Of a stretch of DNA of 64,000 nucleotides, positions 1 to 11,413 are shown piece by piece. Where the stretch lies: the NCBI GenBank assembly GCA_963966185.1, contig CAWZYM010000425.1, positions 464,501-528,500 on the forward strand, written 5' to 3'. Under the pieces are notes generated by a model that worked only from the letters and a program-made list of their open reading frames with translations, was not told the origin of the DNA and ran no database searches. Positions within the stretch are counted from its first letter, which is position 1. Each line of letters starts with the position of its first letter. The stretch comes from Rhabditoides inermis (Eukaryota; Nematoda; Chromadorea; Rhabditida; Rhabditidae). Position numbers and translations under genes: made by a program.

Positions 1-690
1 GTGCTGTTAGAGATGCAAAATCAATCACTTCCTTCTTTGTCTCTCATGACACCGACAAGCTGTCCACACGTCAGTCAGTGCTCGTTACACTCGCAAAAGT
101 ACGTATTACCTTATTTTTATAGTTTTTATAGACGCATCCCCCTAATATTTGTGCAACTTTTGCACCCGCTTATATAACATTTAACTTTACGTTTGTGTAG
201 TCCGGAGGCAAACGAAGCAATTCTCCGGCACGCTAGTCTACGACAACCTAATCAAAATATAAAGACACAGCATACAAATAGTCGTTGTTTAGCTCATCGT
301 TCATCTAGCGGAAAGCCGTACACGTAAATGGGCGCTGGCGTTGCTGCAGCAACAATTATTCCGTCAGTTCGGCTATTTCACTAGTACATAACATATTGCA
401 AATTATCATGTTCAGTGCCGACACACTGTTGACTCTGTATGTTGGCTTGGGTTTCGGAGAAGCAATGCCCTTTTCAAGAACAAGAGCAGCCAAGTCGACG
501 CTGTTTTCGAGGCAATCAGCAAGATCGACCCCAGCACCAATCCGCCACCGAGGCCTGACTCCTATACGTGAGAGTTCTTTCTTTTTTTTAGTTACGTTAA
601 CATGCATCTCCATTATTGTCTTAGGTGGTGAAAACCATGTTATTTATGAAAGAATATCAGTTTCTGCAGTTGTCTTTTTTGTGATAAATG
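1..690 (+). pseudogene. Upstream copy of unidentified gene A segment
   Basis: This block is a near copy of 5,032-5,690, so the left edge of the window falls inside a duplicated unit. The first exon-like part (1-98) differs from its partner by a synonymous change (GCA/GCC in the frame ...RAVRDAK). The second exon-like part (about 415-565) carries a short deletion after the codons for GFGEAMP relative to the partner, which shifts the frame. I read it as a decayed paralogue of gene A (4,717-5,603). A degraded copy of the GC-rich stem-loop repeat lies at 203-240. Its upstream exons would lie outside the window. Confidence 0.6.
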
Positions 691-960
691 TTTCATTTGT
701 GTACTGACAAAGAATGAAACTTGTTGACACTATTTGTTGACAATTTTAAATGGTGTGTGTATGCGTGGTTCCTGTCTCGCTATCTTTTTTCAATATGTTC
801 AATAATAATTTCACAATGAATATATAATAATAAAAAGTTTATACATAAAAGCACTGAAGAAGTGAAGAATAGTGAAGGAGAATATATTTCATATGTTGGT
901 GCTTACAGTTCGATAGGGGTATGCGTAAACGGAAGGAAAGAGCGCGCAGCACTCTCTCTT

Positions 961-1004
<44 letters not shown>

Positions 1005-2190
1005 TCTCTTTCTCTTTCTCTCTCTCTCTGATAAGGGATCGTTAAACTTCTTCTTCTTTCCCCGCGGCGTGCGGTCGGGTCTTCATTTTGCCCCGCCGCT
1101 GCCGAATGATCGGGCGCATCGACAAAAATCCTTCCCAAGACATCCATTGAGCCGGCGGGAAGTAGCTCATGTGGAAGCAGTTCAGGCGCGAGGTGATACT
1201 ATGTGCAAAGCAAAGGAGTTTCCGGCGCTGTCACATCAACAATGGTACTCTAACGGTCTATAGAAAGAATATCAATCAAGTATCAGAGAACTATCGATCA
1301 AGAATCGTCTTCCACTAACCTCGTCTGCCCAACTGTCTTTCTCCGGCGTTAGCCCATAACATAAGATCTTGGCCCACTGTATGCTTCCTATCCTATTATT
1401 GTGATTGTGAGTGTCATATTCAGCTATAACGATTCCGGATAAACACTTGACTTGACTTGACTTGAAAACTCAGTGTAATGCTCCCAGTTAAATGTCTGCG
1501 AGAGAAAATAAATGGCAGGGAAAAATAGACAAAGTATCAAGCGAGATCAAAGAGAACGCCGATTCGATGGGACAGACGATTTGAGCTTGAACCGAACGTG
1601 GCGTGATTCAATTAAGTATATATCGTAGCGTAGCGCATGGCGTATTCCGTTTTTAAAAACGCATGTTAGTATGGCGTTCTGCATGTTTTCCGTGTATCAT
1701 CGAATGCTGGAACGTGTGAATATTCATTCCATCCCGAATGTCGGCCGGTCAAAGCTGACCTTTTTTCGGAGCTTGACTCACTCTCACAACGTTCCTTGAC
1801 CCTTGTTTCGAAAGATTGCTCACAGCTTCTCGCAAAAACACTTTCTCTATTTTGTGTTCTGGTTGCATCCGCTTAACCCAGTTTCGGATAGGAATATCTT
1901 AATCATGCATAGTAACGTAGCAATGTGTGCAAATTTTGCATAAAATCACTTCTTGTTCAAGTAACTGGTAGTTTTTCTGTTCGCGAATCCAACGGCGTGG
2001 TTTCGCCAACTTTGTTTTGTAGCAATTAGGTTCTTTGACATCTCTTGTTATGTTCATTGTCCTCCATTCTTACTTTAGACTTCGGAAATAAATATAAGCG
2101 TTTTCCATTAGGTAAAAGACTTATGAGAATAATAGAACCTTACGAGTTTCTTTTTGCGAAAGCCCTTCTTATCTGAAACAGAAGCAACCA
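691..2190. other. Intergenic stretch, no gene seen
   Basis: No convincing exon was found on either strand. It holds a CT microsatellite at about 950-1,030; open frames across it are low-complexity Ser/Leu or Arg/Glu shadows. The remainder is unique-looking AT-rich sequence. Confidence 0.6.
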
Positions 2191-2195
2191 AATAA

Positions 2196-3299
2196 TTAAT
2201 AAATCGATAATTCGATATAAGACAGAGATAGAGAGATACATACATACAACAGAGAGAGAAAGAGATGTGACGTCACTGACTTGAGGACGTTCTGTGCAGA
2301 GGGGACCAACACGTAGTCTCCGACCTGCAGCTCCGACATCGGCTTCTCTCCAGAAATCGTCGTCACCTGGAAAATGAAATGATATATTTTAATTTGAAAT
2401 GTTTCAGATTTTGCTGAAGACACGTTTCACTATAGATGTGTAGTTCTAAACAATAGTTCGCATATGCACATGTTTGAAATCTACGTTTCATCTCTATACA
2501 CTAGCATCGCTATAATGTGTTATATTGACAATGAAAGGATAATTTTATAAAGATATTATGATACTCTTCATTCTCATAATACATTACAAAAACTACATAC
2601 ATTGTTTAACAATTTGAACTGTGGTGTTTGAAATCACTAAATTTCTTCTACAATCAATTGCTCATTACGTACGTTTCACCACATTTACATCACCACAACA
2701 CATACTAGCACTCAATGAATATTTGTTCTATTTTTGCAAAAACAACTTTATCTTTGTTTTGCTTTTGCGTACTCAATATTTGTATAAGAAATAAGAGAAA
2801 GAGAGGTAGACTGTTGACAGTCCTCATCACCTCCTTTGCAAACTGCTCCACTTACCATAGTATCTCCGGTGAAGCAGCTCATCTTCTTCATGCCTGCCAT
2901 GAGGCCGCTGCTGCCGCTGCCGCCTCCAGCCGACTCGCCCGAACCCTCGCCCGAACCAGCACGACGCGCAGGCTGCAAACGGACCACTCTCTCTCCCTCC
3001 CTCCCTCCCTCTCTCTCTCTCTACTCTCTCTCTCTCTCTCTCCCTACCTGTCTGACCACAGCCCTGGAAGCAGGCCTGGGTGCGGGTCGGGGCGCTGCCT
3101 TGACAGTCTGTGCAGCTTTTGCCCGAGGCTTGTGAGCGGTTGCGGGTGGGAGATGAGCGACAGCCTTGACTGCCACCGGCTTCACTCCACCTGCTGCTCC
3201 CGCTCCTCCACTAGCGCCTCCTGCTCCCGCTCCGCTCTCAACCGGTCTGAACGAGGGTTTTTTTTGGTTTCCCTCTTCTCATCCAAGTCTCTATATTGA
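2196..3299 (-). pseudogene. Three-exon stray copy of the quahog-like Hint gene
   Basis: The segment is homologous to 36,850-38,218, where the same three exons sit inside the full quahog-like gene. Reading the minus strand: an Ala/Pro-rich exon (about 3,250 down to 3,050), an exon with a Gly/Ser-rich linker ending in the Hint start motif MSCFTGDTM (near 2,860), and an exon beginning VTTISGEKPMSELQVGDYVL (about 2,367-2,282). Splice sites are retained and even the CT tract between the first two exons is shared. The remaining Hint exons, including the catalytic His block and the terminal block, are absent on both sides, so it cannot make a whole Hint domain. Best read as a truncated segmental duplicate. 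Confidence 0.8.
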
Positions 3300-4650
3300 G
3301 ATTGTTAACTTTAATCACAATAGATGTGCTTTAATGTGAGCCGCAAAGTGTCCAGCTGTTGCCAGTCGACAATGACAAGACCTCTATATGACGAGTACGT
3401 AAACTGCCCCTTTATATAATCGTGCGCCCTTCTTTCTTCTTTGTTATTAAAAACTGTTAGTGCGTTTCTTGCATAAGTGGTAACCTATCCTAATATAATT
3501 GTCTAGTTGGCATCAAAGAAAAGGTGAAAATGAAAGAGAGATGAGAGGGTGAAAAAGAGAGAGAAAGAAAGAGAGAGGATGAAAACAAGAGTGTTTATTC
3601 ACTGCAGTATTGTCCGCATTTGATGTTTTCTTGTTCATTCAGAAGCACGTCAAACTACAGTACTGTCAATTCACACGCAAGCCGTACTTGCAGTTGTGTT
3701 TCTCGTTTGAATCGCGGTGTGTGACTGGGAGGCGCCTGGGAGACGCTTCGTTGGTAGGGCGGGGCGAGGCTCGCGGGGGAAAAGGGCGAGCCGGTCTCCT
3801 GTCCAGTCGACGATAGTGATTTCATCTAGAGAGTTCTCACTTTGCCAGGTCTATCAGTGCATAATGCACATAGACCTGGCCATGCTTCCCATCACCCACA
3901 GATTTCCCCACAACGTGGGAGTTGCCTACAAGTACTCTCCTCTACTGTAGTAACTGATGTACGCTTGCAGGTCGGTACCCTGCAGGGTCGAATCCCCACA
4001 TGAACTGGACTACACGATAAGAGCTGTAGACATGGGAGCCAAGCCAAAGCGGTGCCTGAAAATGCCCATGTGCATTTTCCATTCAAGCGAGGATGCGACA
4101 ACACATGCTCATAGTCGCGGCGGTAGCGCAGTGGATGTGTGCGCGGCTCTCAATCGAAAGGTCGCGGGTTCGATGCCACCCGTGGGCCGAAAGAAGTTCC
4201 GCTACCGCGGTAGGTTGGCGACCACCCTGACACGTTGTCAGCCGATTGCCAGAAGACACATCGTCATCGTGGATTCTCATTGCTGGTTTACTGGAACCAT
4301 TCTACTGCAACTTCTACCCGTTCATTGTCATTGTTCATAGGCATTTCATGTGTGGCGCATCACTTGTGGTGTAATAAATTTATTTTTATGTATTTATTTA
4401 TCGATTTATTGTTCACTTTTCCTGACGTAAGCCGTCTTTCTGACTCTTGCATATGAGATGTGCCGGAAGTCAAACGTATGGTCAAACGTATTCATCTATT
4501 CAAATACATTGAAAGAGGGAGAGAAGCTGGGGAGAAAGAACGAGAGATGAGGACTTTAAAAAAGAATCAGTACCGCGTAGATACCGCGGGCAACTTCTGT
4601 TATTGAGCAACATAATTGAGCAGTTGTCTATTGCTTTCGGCAGCAACCAG
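3300..4650. other. Intergenic stretch with one tRNA-derived SINE
   Basis: Apart from the tRNA-like repeat at 4,117-4,225 I see no exon supported by codon pattern and splice sites. Short GA-rich tracts occur near 3,530-3,580 and 4,500-4,560. Confidence 0.5.
4117..4225 (+). repeat. tRNA-derived SINE head
   Basis: The sequence has a pol III A-box-like TAGCGCAGTGG followed about 40 bases later by a B-box-like GGTTCGATGCC, as in a tRNA, but the acceptor stem does not close. It continues into non-tRNA sequence (GGTTGGCGACC...). This is the form of a tRNA-derived SINE rather than a functional tRNA gene. Confidence 0.55.
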
Positions 4651-4653
4651 GAC

Positions 4654-4812
4654 CACTATAAAATGCATGATCACGAAACGTGTTCATTATTCCGACCTAA
4701 ATTCGGCTTTCTCTTCATGTGTGAGATATTAATTCTACAAAGGTGAGTTTTTTCCATGATCATTTCGATTATTTTTTTTTGTGCAGAGTAAGGAGTCTTT
4801 GATGATCAACTG
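4654..4812 (+). promoter_or_regulatory. TATA promoter and first exon, arm of an inverted duplication
   Basis: A TATAAAA box at 4,657-4,663 precedes an ATG at 4,717 by about 55 bases. The whole block, from the TATA box through the first intron, recurs in reverse complement at about 7,521-7,674 with only scattered differences. Both copies keep the TATA box and an in-frame ATG followed by a GT donor, so each looks like a usable promoter driving transcription towards the other. Confidence 0.6.
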
Positions 4813-5603
4813 AGTACATTTTTATCATAACATTGTGTTGTTTTTCAGCTACTTTGAGCACACGAGAGCGCAGCTGCAGCAATACGCATCAAACTACCAC
4901 AAACATGTGAAGGGCAACCTCCTCTCTCACTTCACGACCACGACTTTGAGACAGTTAGTGGACCTTTCATGATAACGTTGCAATTGTTGTAATCGAAATG
5001 TTGCAGAATGTGGCTCGTGAGCTACACACTCGTGCTGTTAGAGATGCCAAATCAATCACTTCCTTCTTTGTCTCTCATGACACCGACAAGCTGTCCACAC
5101 GTCAGTCAGTGCTCGTTACACTCGCAAAAGTACGTACTACCTTACTTTAATAGTTTTTTATAGACGCATCCCCCTAATATCTGTGCAACTTTTGCACCCT
5201 CTTATATAACATTTAACTTGACGTTTGTGTAGGCCGGAGGCAAGCGAAGCAATTCTCCGGCCCGCTAGTCTACGACAACCTATTCAAAATACAAAGACAC
5301 ATACAAATAGTCGTTGTTTAGCTCATCGTTCATCTAGCGGAAAGCCGTACACGTAAATGGGCGCTGGTGTTGCTGCAGCAACAATTATTCCGTCAGTTTG
5401 ACTATTTCACTAGTACATAATATATTGTAAATTATCATGTTCAGTGCCGACACACTGTTGTCTCTGTATGTTGGTTTGGGTTTCGGAGAAGCAATGCCCA
5501 CCGACCAATTCAAGAACAAGCGCAGCCAAGTCGACGCTGTTTTCGAGGCAATCAGCAAGATCGACCCCAGCACCAATCCGCCACCGAGGCCTGACGCCTA
5601 TAC
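4717..5603 (+). CDS. Unidentified small gene A, partial model
   Basis: I do not recognise this gene. The model starts at the ATG at 4,717 (MCEILILQ..., exon to 4,742), continues at 4,849-4,957 (YFEHTRAQLQQYASNYHKHV...), then 5,007-5,129 (NVARELHTRAVRDAK...), then about 5,455-5,603 (ADTLLSLYVGLGFGEAMP... to PPPRPDAYT). The frames of the third and fourth exons are supported because differences from the duplicated copy at 1-690 fall at synonymous or conservative positions. The splice phase between these two exons does not fit simply, so an exon may be missing or a junction wrong. The 3' end was not found. No signal peptide or known motif was seen. Confidence 0.35.
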
Positions 5604-5830
5604 GTGAGTCTAATTCTTCCTTTCTTTTTAGTTACGTTAACATGCATCTCCATTATTGTCTTAGGTGGTCGTTTCCTTGGGGGTGTTTTTTTTTCTGACG
5701 GAGAAACAGTTACATGAACTTCCTCCAATTCAGCCATCTAACGATAGACTTACAGTCTCAAAATTGTGATAACGATTGGGGAAGCTAAAAATTCATTTCG
5801 GTACGTATAGTGTGTGTTTGCAAAAAAAAA

Positions 5831-5904
5831 ACGACAGCCGGACTCGAACCAGAGCCATCCTTCTAGATAGGGGAACTCGTTATCCACTCGGCCACCGAGG
5901 CTCT
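5831..5904 (-). repeat. tRNA-derived SINE fragment
   Basis: On the minus strand an A-box-like TGGCCGAGTGG and a B-box-like GGTTCGAGTCC are spaced as in a tRNA, but the 5' and 3' acceptor strands do not pair. This argues for a tRNA-derived repeat rather than a tRNA gene. Confidence 0.5.
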
Positions 5905-5909
5905 GGCAT

Positions 5910-6950
5910 CGGTTCGAAAACAGAAGATGTCATGTGCGGTATCAAAACTTTTGCGAGCCATACGTCACTTCCGGTCAGAGTTCTGCGGCTGCATTTTTGG
6001 CTCCGACTCTCTATATGGACTGCCTACAAACTAGCGTCGAGAGTTTGCGAGTTGTGGGGTGGGACCGGATGCCATTCCCGCGTCAGAAGGTAAACTAACG
6101 GGTGACATGTTTCGAGTTGAAATCGTAATGGACAAATGGGCTTTTCCGATGTTCAGACTGAAGTAGGAAGCAGTAATCCGCAATGATTGTCTGATCTAGT
6201 ATGAATGTCCTGTAGGGTGTGAATCAATCTTCTTCGTCGGACGAGGAGAAGGCGCGACCCGCTCTCACGCGTGCTCGTCACCGCGCTGAGACGACTGGAG
6301 ACGAGCAGTAAACTTGGGAGCGCAGACGGACGAGGACCGTGTAGTGATTGTTGACCTGTATACTTGAAAAAAAACGAAAAATTGTCCTTCCCCAATCACC
6401 GAATGTAACCCCTTCTACATGATTTCCTTATACTTTGTTAATGTCACCTTATAAGAACAGAATCATCACCGTTTGCTAATATTTTTATGGTACATATTTT
6501 ATATATGTTTTGTTATTTGTATCTCATTGTGTATATGTTTCACACATCTTTCTCATTTTTTTTTCATTATCACCTTTTTGTACTACTTGTTATACATGAA
6601 GTTTCTTTCATTATTCAATTCATTCGTTGCTCTTTAAATAGAGTGTTTTCTTTTTCATGCATCGTATTTAACATGTTTTTAATTCTTTCTTAGTCCGTTA
6701 TCACTCTTTATCGCGACATACGTAACTACTCCAAAACTAAGAGATATGCAGCGACATATGCTGAGGAAGTCGAACCCACTCGTGCAATAATATTACCACA
6801 TCTCAATTTTAACAACGCCCCTTCTCGTGAATGTCTAATTGAAGAGAGATTCGGCAAGTTGCGCCGTTCACTTGCTAGAAGCATTCTTTCTATGTCTGGA
6901 TCATTGCGGCCTCTTTCAGTCATTCGGCTGACTCGAGGATACTGTAGCTT
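5910..6950. other. Intergenic, nothing recognised
   Basis: AT-rich between about 6,400 and 6,720, with no exon-like open frame that has splice support. CA and CT microsatellites begin near 6,985 and 7,048. Confidence 0.5.
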
Positions 6951-7047
6951 ACAGTACCTGCAAGATACTGTAGATCGCACGCAACACACACAAACACACA
7001 CACACACACACACACACAGGACACAGGCTGACGCGAAGATATCTCTT

Positions 7048-7085
<38 letters not shown>

Positions 7086-7149
7086 TCGCCGCCGCAGTTC
7101 TTGCTCTCACAGTGGGTGTGACCGTTGGGGTACTGGAGTCTGTGTCTCT

Positions 7150-7610
7150 TCACAGCTATCTTGAACATCCATCGAGCGATCGGAGACTTGTCGTAGAACA
7201 AGTATCTGGAGGAGGAGAGACCCACGCGCTGATTTGTAGCTGGTGATCCTGCACATCCGACTGAACCTGCAAACGCATCTGGGCGCCGTCTCTCCTGTAA
7301 ACGAAATTTTTAAGCATTGATGCGTCGATTTGATTGTGGCTCTCTTGAAATGCTAAACGGTCGTACGCTCTCTGCGCACACCGCGTGCGTTTTGTGTTTG
7401 TGTGCATATAGGACTGTTTGATTGAATGATTGTTCGAAAACATGCATACCTTGAGGGAAAACTGGTTAGTCTTCGAGGCACTCATAGAACCTCGACGCGG
7501 TTTCGAAGTTGATCATCAGAGACTCCTTTCTCTGCACAAAGTTTTGGAAACATAATCGAAATAATCATGGAAAAAATAACTTACTTTAGTGGAATTAATA
7601 TCTCATACAT
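7150..7610 (-). CDS. Unidentified small gene B, low-confidence model
   Basis: The minus-strand ATG at 7,610 (MYEILIPL) lies in the inverted copy of the 4.7-kb promoter/first-exon block. Downstream are splice-bounded pieces at about 7,531-7,451 and 7,300-7,150; one frame in the latter contains SSSRYLFYDKSPIARWMFKI and looks protein-like. Phases between the pieces were not reconciled, and reading directly from the first exon into the second meets a stop, so the exon choice is uncertain. No family is recognised. Confidence 0.25.
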
Positions 7611-7674
7611 AAAGAGAAGGCCGAATTTAGGTCGGAATAATGAACACTTTTCGTGATCATGCATTTTATAGTGT
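7521..7674 (-). promoter_or_regulatory. Inverted copy of TATA promoter/first-exon block
   Basis: Reverse complement of 4,654-4,812, with TATAAAA at about 7,666-7,672 followed by the same CATGATCACGAAA stretch. It would drive gene B leftwards, so genes A and B are convergent and share a duplicated start region. Confidence 0.55.
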
Positions 7675-7806
7675 GCACATTATCGCGCTCTCCCGCACAG
7701 CGCTCCCGCATCACGAACCAATGAGCGCGCGGGGGCGGGGTTGAGCGGGTCTTTCAGCGAATCAGCGACCAGCTGCATACCTATGACCCCATCCCGCTAA
7801 TAGCTC

Positions 7807-7871
7807 GCCACTAGTGCGCCACTATCTCGCGACTAAAATTTGCCCTCGCGAGATAGTGGCGCACTAGTGGC
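7807..7871. repeat. Perfect 25-bp stem hairpin
   Basis: Bases 7,807-7,831 are the exact reverse complement of 7,847-7,871, separated by a 15-base loop. The stem is built on GCCACTAGTGCGCC and CACTATCTCGCG. It lies about 150 bases upstream of the TATA box of gene B. Function unknown; it may be the residue of a foldback element. Confidence 0.85.
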
Positions 7872-7999
7872 AGGATAGTGGCCAGCTAATTGCTAATAGC
7901 GGAATCTGATCGCCTCGAGCCGCGAATACCCGCGATTATTCGCGTCCGCGATTATTCGTTCGTTCCTTAGTTTTGTATTACAGTGAGAGGGATTCCTCA

Positions 8000-8369
8000 T
8001 CACACACGAGCGCTCACTGCGCCGCTCTCGCGCATCTCTCAAACGGGGCGTCTGAAAGCGCGCCAAAGCCGCACTCAATCGGCGTGTAAGGCGCGCGGGC
8101 GCCGCAACGCCGTGTCACTGCAGCTTCACTCTCCCGCCAACCAGTCTGTGTCAGGTACGCAAAGAAAGGGAGCGGTAGGAAGGTAAGGGGGTACGGGAGG
8201 AACAGATAGACGGATGGAGGAGGGGAGTACTGTGCAGGGGAAGAAGTAGAGATGAAGGGGTATGGCACGCGTTTACTTGGGATCAAGAAGAGGTACAGAG
8301 AAGGAGAGAGAGGGAGGGACAGAGGGAGGGAGAAGGCAGATTAGTGATAGTGTGAGAGAGAGAGAAATT

Positions 8370-8425
<56 letters not shown>

Positions 8426-9551
8426 CCGATAGCGACGAGTCGCCGATAGCGACGAGCCGAAGCAGTCTGGAAAGTAGGCAAGTGATTGAGCTATTGTCAT
8501 TCACATGCCCATCGCTTTTCAATGCGGGTGCGCTTTTCAATCCCTTCTGCTCAACTTCCACGAGAGCCCGTAGGGATTGCGCTGCACTGCCGGACAAGCG
8601 CTCTCGCAATGAGAACCCAACAACGACTAAAATTAAAGTATGTTCTGAAATTTAAGTTATATAACTTATCCGCAAAGTCAGAATGACAACTAAACTGAAC
8701 TAACACGGGCAGCTTGCGCACTCGTCTTGGCGGATTCTTATGAAAACATGGTCATATACAGAACGTTTTTCTTTTGACGTTTTACTAGTATGGAGTCACT
8801 GGTAGTAGAGAATTTGGTGATTAAATGCTTGGTTTGTGTGTTTGATTGGGATTTGGCAGGAGTGAAAGGTTTCAGAGACCCTTCTTGAGGCGGGATGCCT
8901 AAATAGGCGCCTTATGTACGACGACAGGCCTAGATGACAACTCGGATATCTCTGTTTCCCGAATCATCAAAGCGCAATCGAAGGTGGCTGCATGACAACC
9001 TCAGTAGTGAAATAAGAATAACATGTCATGGGCCCGGACCACATGAGCCCTCCAGAGAGTAAAACAAATAGAATAAAAGAAAGAAAGAAATGTGTATAGA
9101 TGTGTGACTCCTGCTACCAAACACTAATAGATCCAAAAAAGTACAGGTATGGGAAGGAAATAAGAAAGATTCTAATATTGCGGGTAAAATGCAATGAAAT
9201 GAATGAAAGAAAAATATGAATGAAAAACTAACTTTCTCGTAGAGAGAAAGAAAGATAAATTGAAGAATAAGTAAACCCACTCACTGTCTCAAGGTGCATT
9301 TATGAGACTAGAGTGGGGTGAGCTGCTCTGTGCGACTGGCCAGGGTACCCGGCCGGTCACGGTGAGCAGCTCCGCACAATCCTTCCAGGTGCACTTAGGA
9401 AGGCATGCCGCGTTCTCCCTGGTGCACTTAGGGAGAACGGAGTCGGCACGGTGCAAGTCTCGCCGTAAACCGTGAGAGAGAAAATGAAGTAATACTGACA
9501 GAATAACTGGTAGTAGAATACCTATACAATATTGGTTTATACGACAAAAAG
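8000..9551. other. Intergenic with GA microsatellite and repeat fragment
   Basis: A long GA tract occupies about 8,347-8,423. A fragment of the 27-kb/48-kb repeat (R1) occurs in reverse orientation at about 8,701-8,762 (GGGCAGCTTGCGCACTCGTC). Nothing else is supported as a gene; the sequence just before 9,552 is the 5' flank of a truncated PLE copy. Confidence 0.5.
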
Positions 9552-9578
9552 CTTGAAGCTTTTTCATCACGAGTAAAG

Positions 9579-11015
9579 ATGCACCTAAGCAAACGCTACA
9601 ATGAAGAATATGATAAATTTGATTTTCAGTACATTAACTATTCTAAAGAAACTTTATCTCAACTACAAAAACACTTTGTCATAACACCAATAGATAAGGC
9701 AGAAGGAAACTTTGCGCTGACATGTAACAAACTTTACATTCAAATCATGAATAAAGAACTAGGCTACGATGCCATAAACAACGTGGTGAACAGTAGTAAT
9801 GAAACATATGCTTTGTATGAAAAAGAGTCCATCGACAACATTGTGCTTAGGCATATTTCTGAAACAAAATCTTTTAATACAATTGAGGCTGATAATAAAA
9901 CATTACCTAGAATTTATGCGATCCCAAAAATGCATAAAAGCCCAATAAAATTTCGATTTATAACTGGAGCTTTTAATAGTAGTCTCAAACCAATTTCATT
10001 AGAATTGCAGTTGATACTATCCCATCTCAAATCACATTTTGCTAATTATTGCAAATTGATCAGACAGCGTAACAATACCGAAATATACTGGTCAATCAAA
10101 AACAGCCAAGAAGCAATCAATTCCATCAACAATATCACAAATAAACAGCATAAAGACCTCTATTGTGCTGATTTTGCTAGTCTGTTCACAAATCTTCCCC
10201 ATGGAGTTGTCATGCAGAATATGTTCAAACTTGTAGACCTATGTTTTAACAATAGCGGGAAAAAGTACATTATTTCCGGTTATAAAAAGGCATATTATTC
10301 TAACGATGAGAATAATGCAAATAGAAACAAATATACACCAGTAGATGTGAAATTCATGATTCAATATATTCTTCACAACAGTTTTGCAATTTATGGAGAT
10401 AAACTTTTCAAGCAAACATCCGGTATCCCTCAGGGAAACAATGCTTCTCCATCGTTGGCAGACCTAACACTTTCTTTCATGGAATTCGAATACGTTAAAG
10501 CAAATGAAAATGTTTTCAAGTCTGGTTTCAAGGCATATAGGTATATGGATGATCTCTTGATTGTCCATAATCCTACAAATGATGCTCTGCAGAGAACAGT
10601 TGACAGTGTATACCATAGTTCCCTCACACTAGAACAAACGAACGTCGGACCAAACAATGCAATCTTCTTGGATTTGAACATTTCAAAGGCACATAACCAG
10701 TTCTCAGTGGAATTATATAACAAAACAGATGATTACAATTTTGAAGTAGTCAGATATCCGAACTACAATTCTAATATAAAGATGTCTGTGGGTTGGAACA
10801 CAATGAACGGTGAACTCACACGCATTTTCAGAACATGCACAGAGACAGCTTCCTTTAAGGTTAGATGCAAACAGTTAGTGTGCAACTTTCTCAAAAATGA
10901 GTATCCGCGGAGAAAAGTAGAATTAGAATTCTGTAAATTAGTTATGCGGAATAAATCAATGATGGTAAAGCATAACATTCGTGGTGTGTCTGATGTTCTA
11001 TCACTAATCAAGTAA
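9579..11015 (+). pseudogene. Reverse transcriptase part of truncated PLE (478 aa open)
   Basis: The frame is open for 478 codons but starts at an internal methionine of the intact 1,003-codon protein (12,320-15,331). It keeps RT motifs including a YRYMDD active-site block and lacks the GIY-YIG nuclease and the N-terminal half, so it is probably not an autonomous protein. Identity to the downstream copy implies a very recent origin. Confidence 0.8.
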
Positions 11016-11332
11016 TCTAATAATTATGGCGCGCCAAACTAGAACTGTCTGCTACTGTGCCTCTCTCTTGTCTCTCACCCACTGACCCACAGTCGCCGCC
11101 TCTCTCGCCTCTCTCTTACCCGCTGACCCACAGTCGCGCATTGTCTGCGCCCCCTATTATTTTCGCACTGATTGCCGCTGCCACATCTACTCTTCCCCCG
11201 CATATTCTCCTCGCAACGGCTCTTCCATATGAGTTATCTGTTATTTCGATCATTATTTTATAATATTTACTAACTAGTATATGTTTGTTGTTGTCCTTGT
11301 CTTATATGTTTGTGTTAACCTCTCATGCGTGG

Positions 11333-11413
11333 TCATCTCTGATGAGTGCTCCGCCTCGCATGAGACTGTCCGAACAATCCAGTCAGGTGAAAGGAGCCGA
11401 AACTGGATTGTTC
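11333..11413 (+). ncRNA. Hammerhead-like ribozyme parts in non-standard order (copy 1)
   Basis: All conserved hammerhead pieces are present: CTGATGA (11,339-11,345), GAA (11,399-11,401), an A15.1-U16.1 pair and a C17 cleavage base (11,384). Stem I is TCATCT (11,333-11,338) with AGGTGA (11,385-11,390), 6 bp with one wobble. Stem II is G.GCTCC (11,346-11,352) with GGAGCC (11,393-11,398), 6 bp with one bulge. Stem III is 12 bp, GAACAATCCAGT with ACTGGATTGTTC. The strand carrying the cleavage site lies inside what would be loop II, so the fold needs a pseudoknot; a plain hairpin is the alternative. Activity is inferred, not known. Confidence 0.4.

Noticed and set aside
4117..4190. Functional tRNA gene at the SINE head (also at 5.8, 18.1, 26.3, 41.4, 49.5 and 57.1 kb)
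   Set aside because: A and B boxes are present, but acceptor stems do not pair. Only 41,966-42,037 forms a full cloverleaf.
7501..7530. CTGATGATCAACTTCGAAAC on the minus strand as a hammerhead core
   Set aside because: No stem II can form between CTGATGA and GAAAC, and no matching stem I or III was found.
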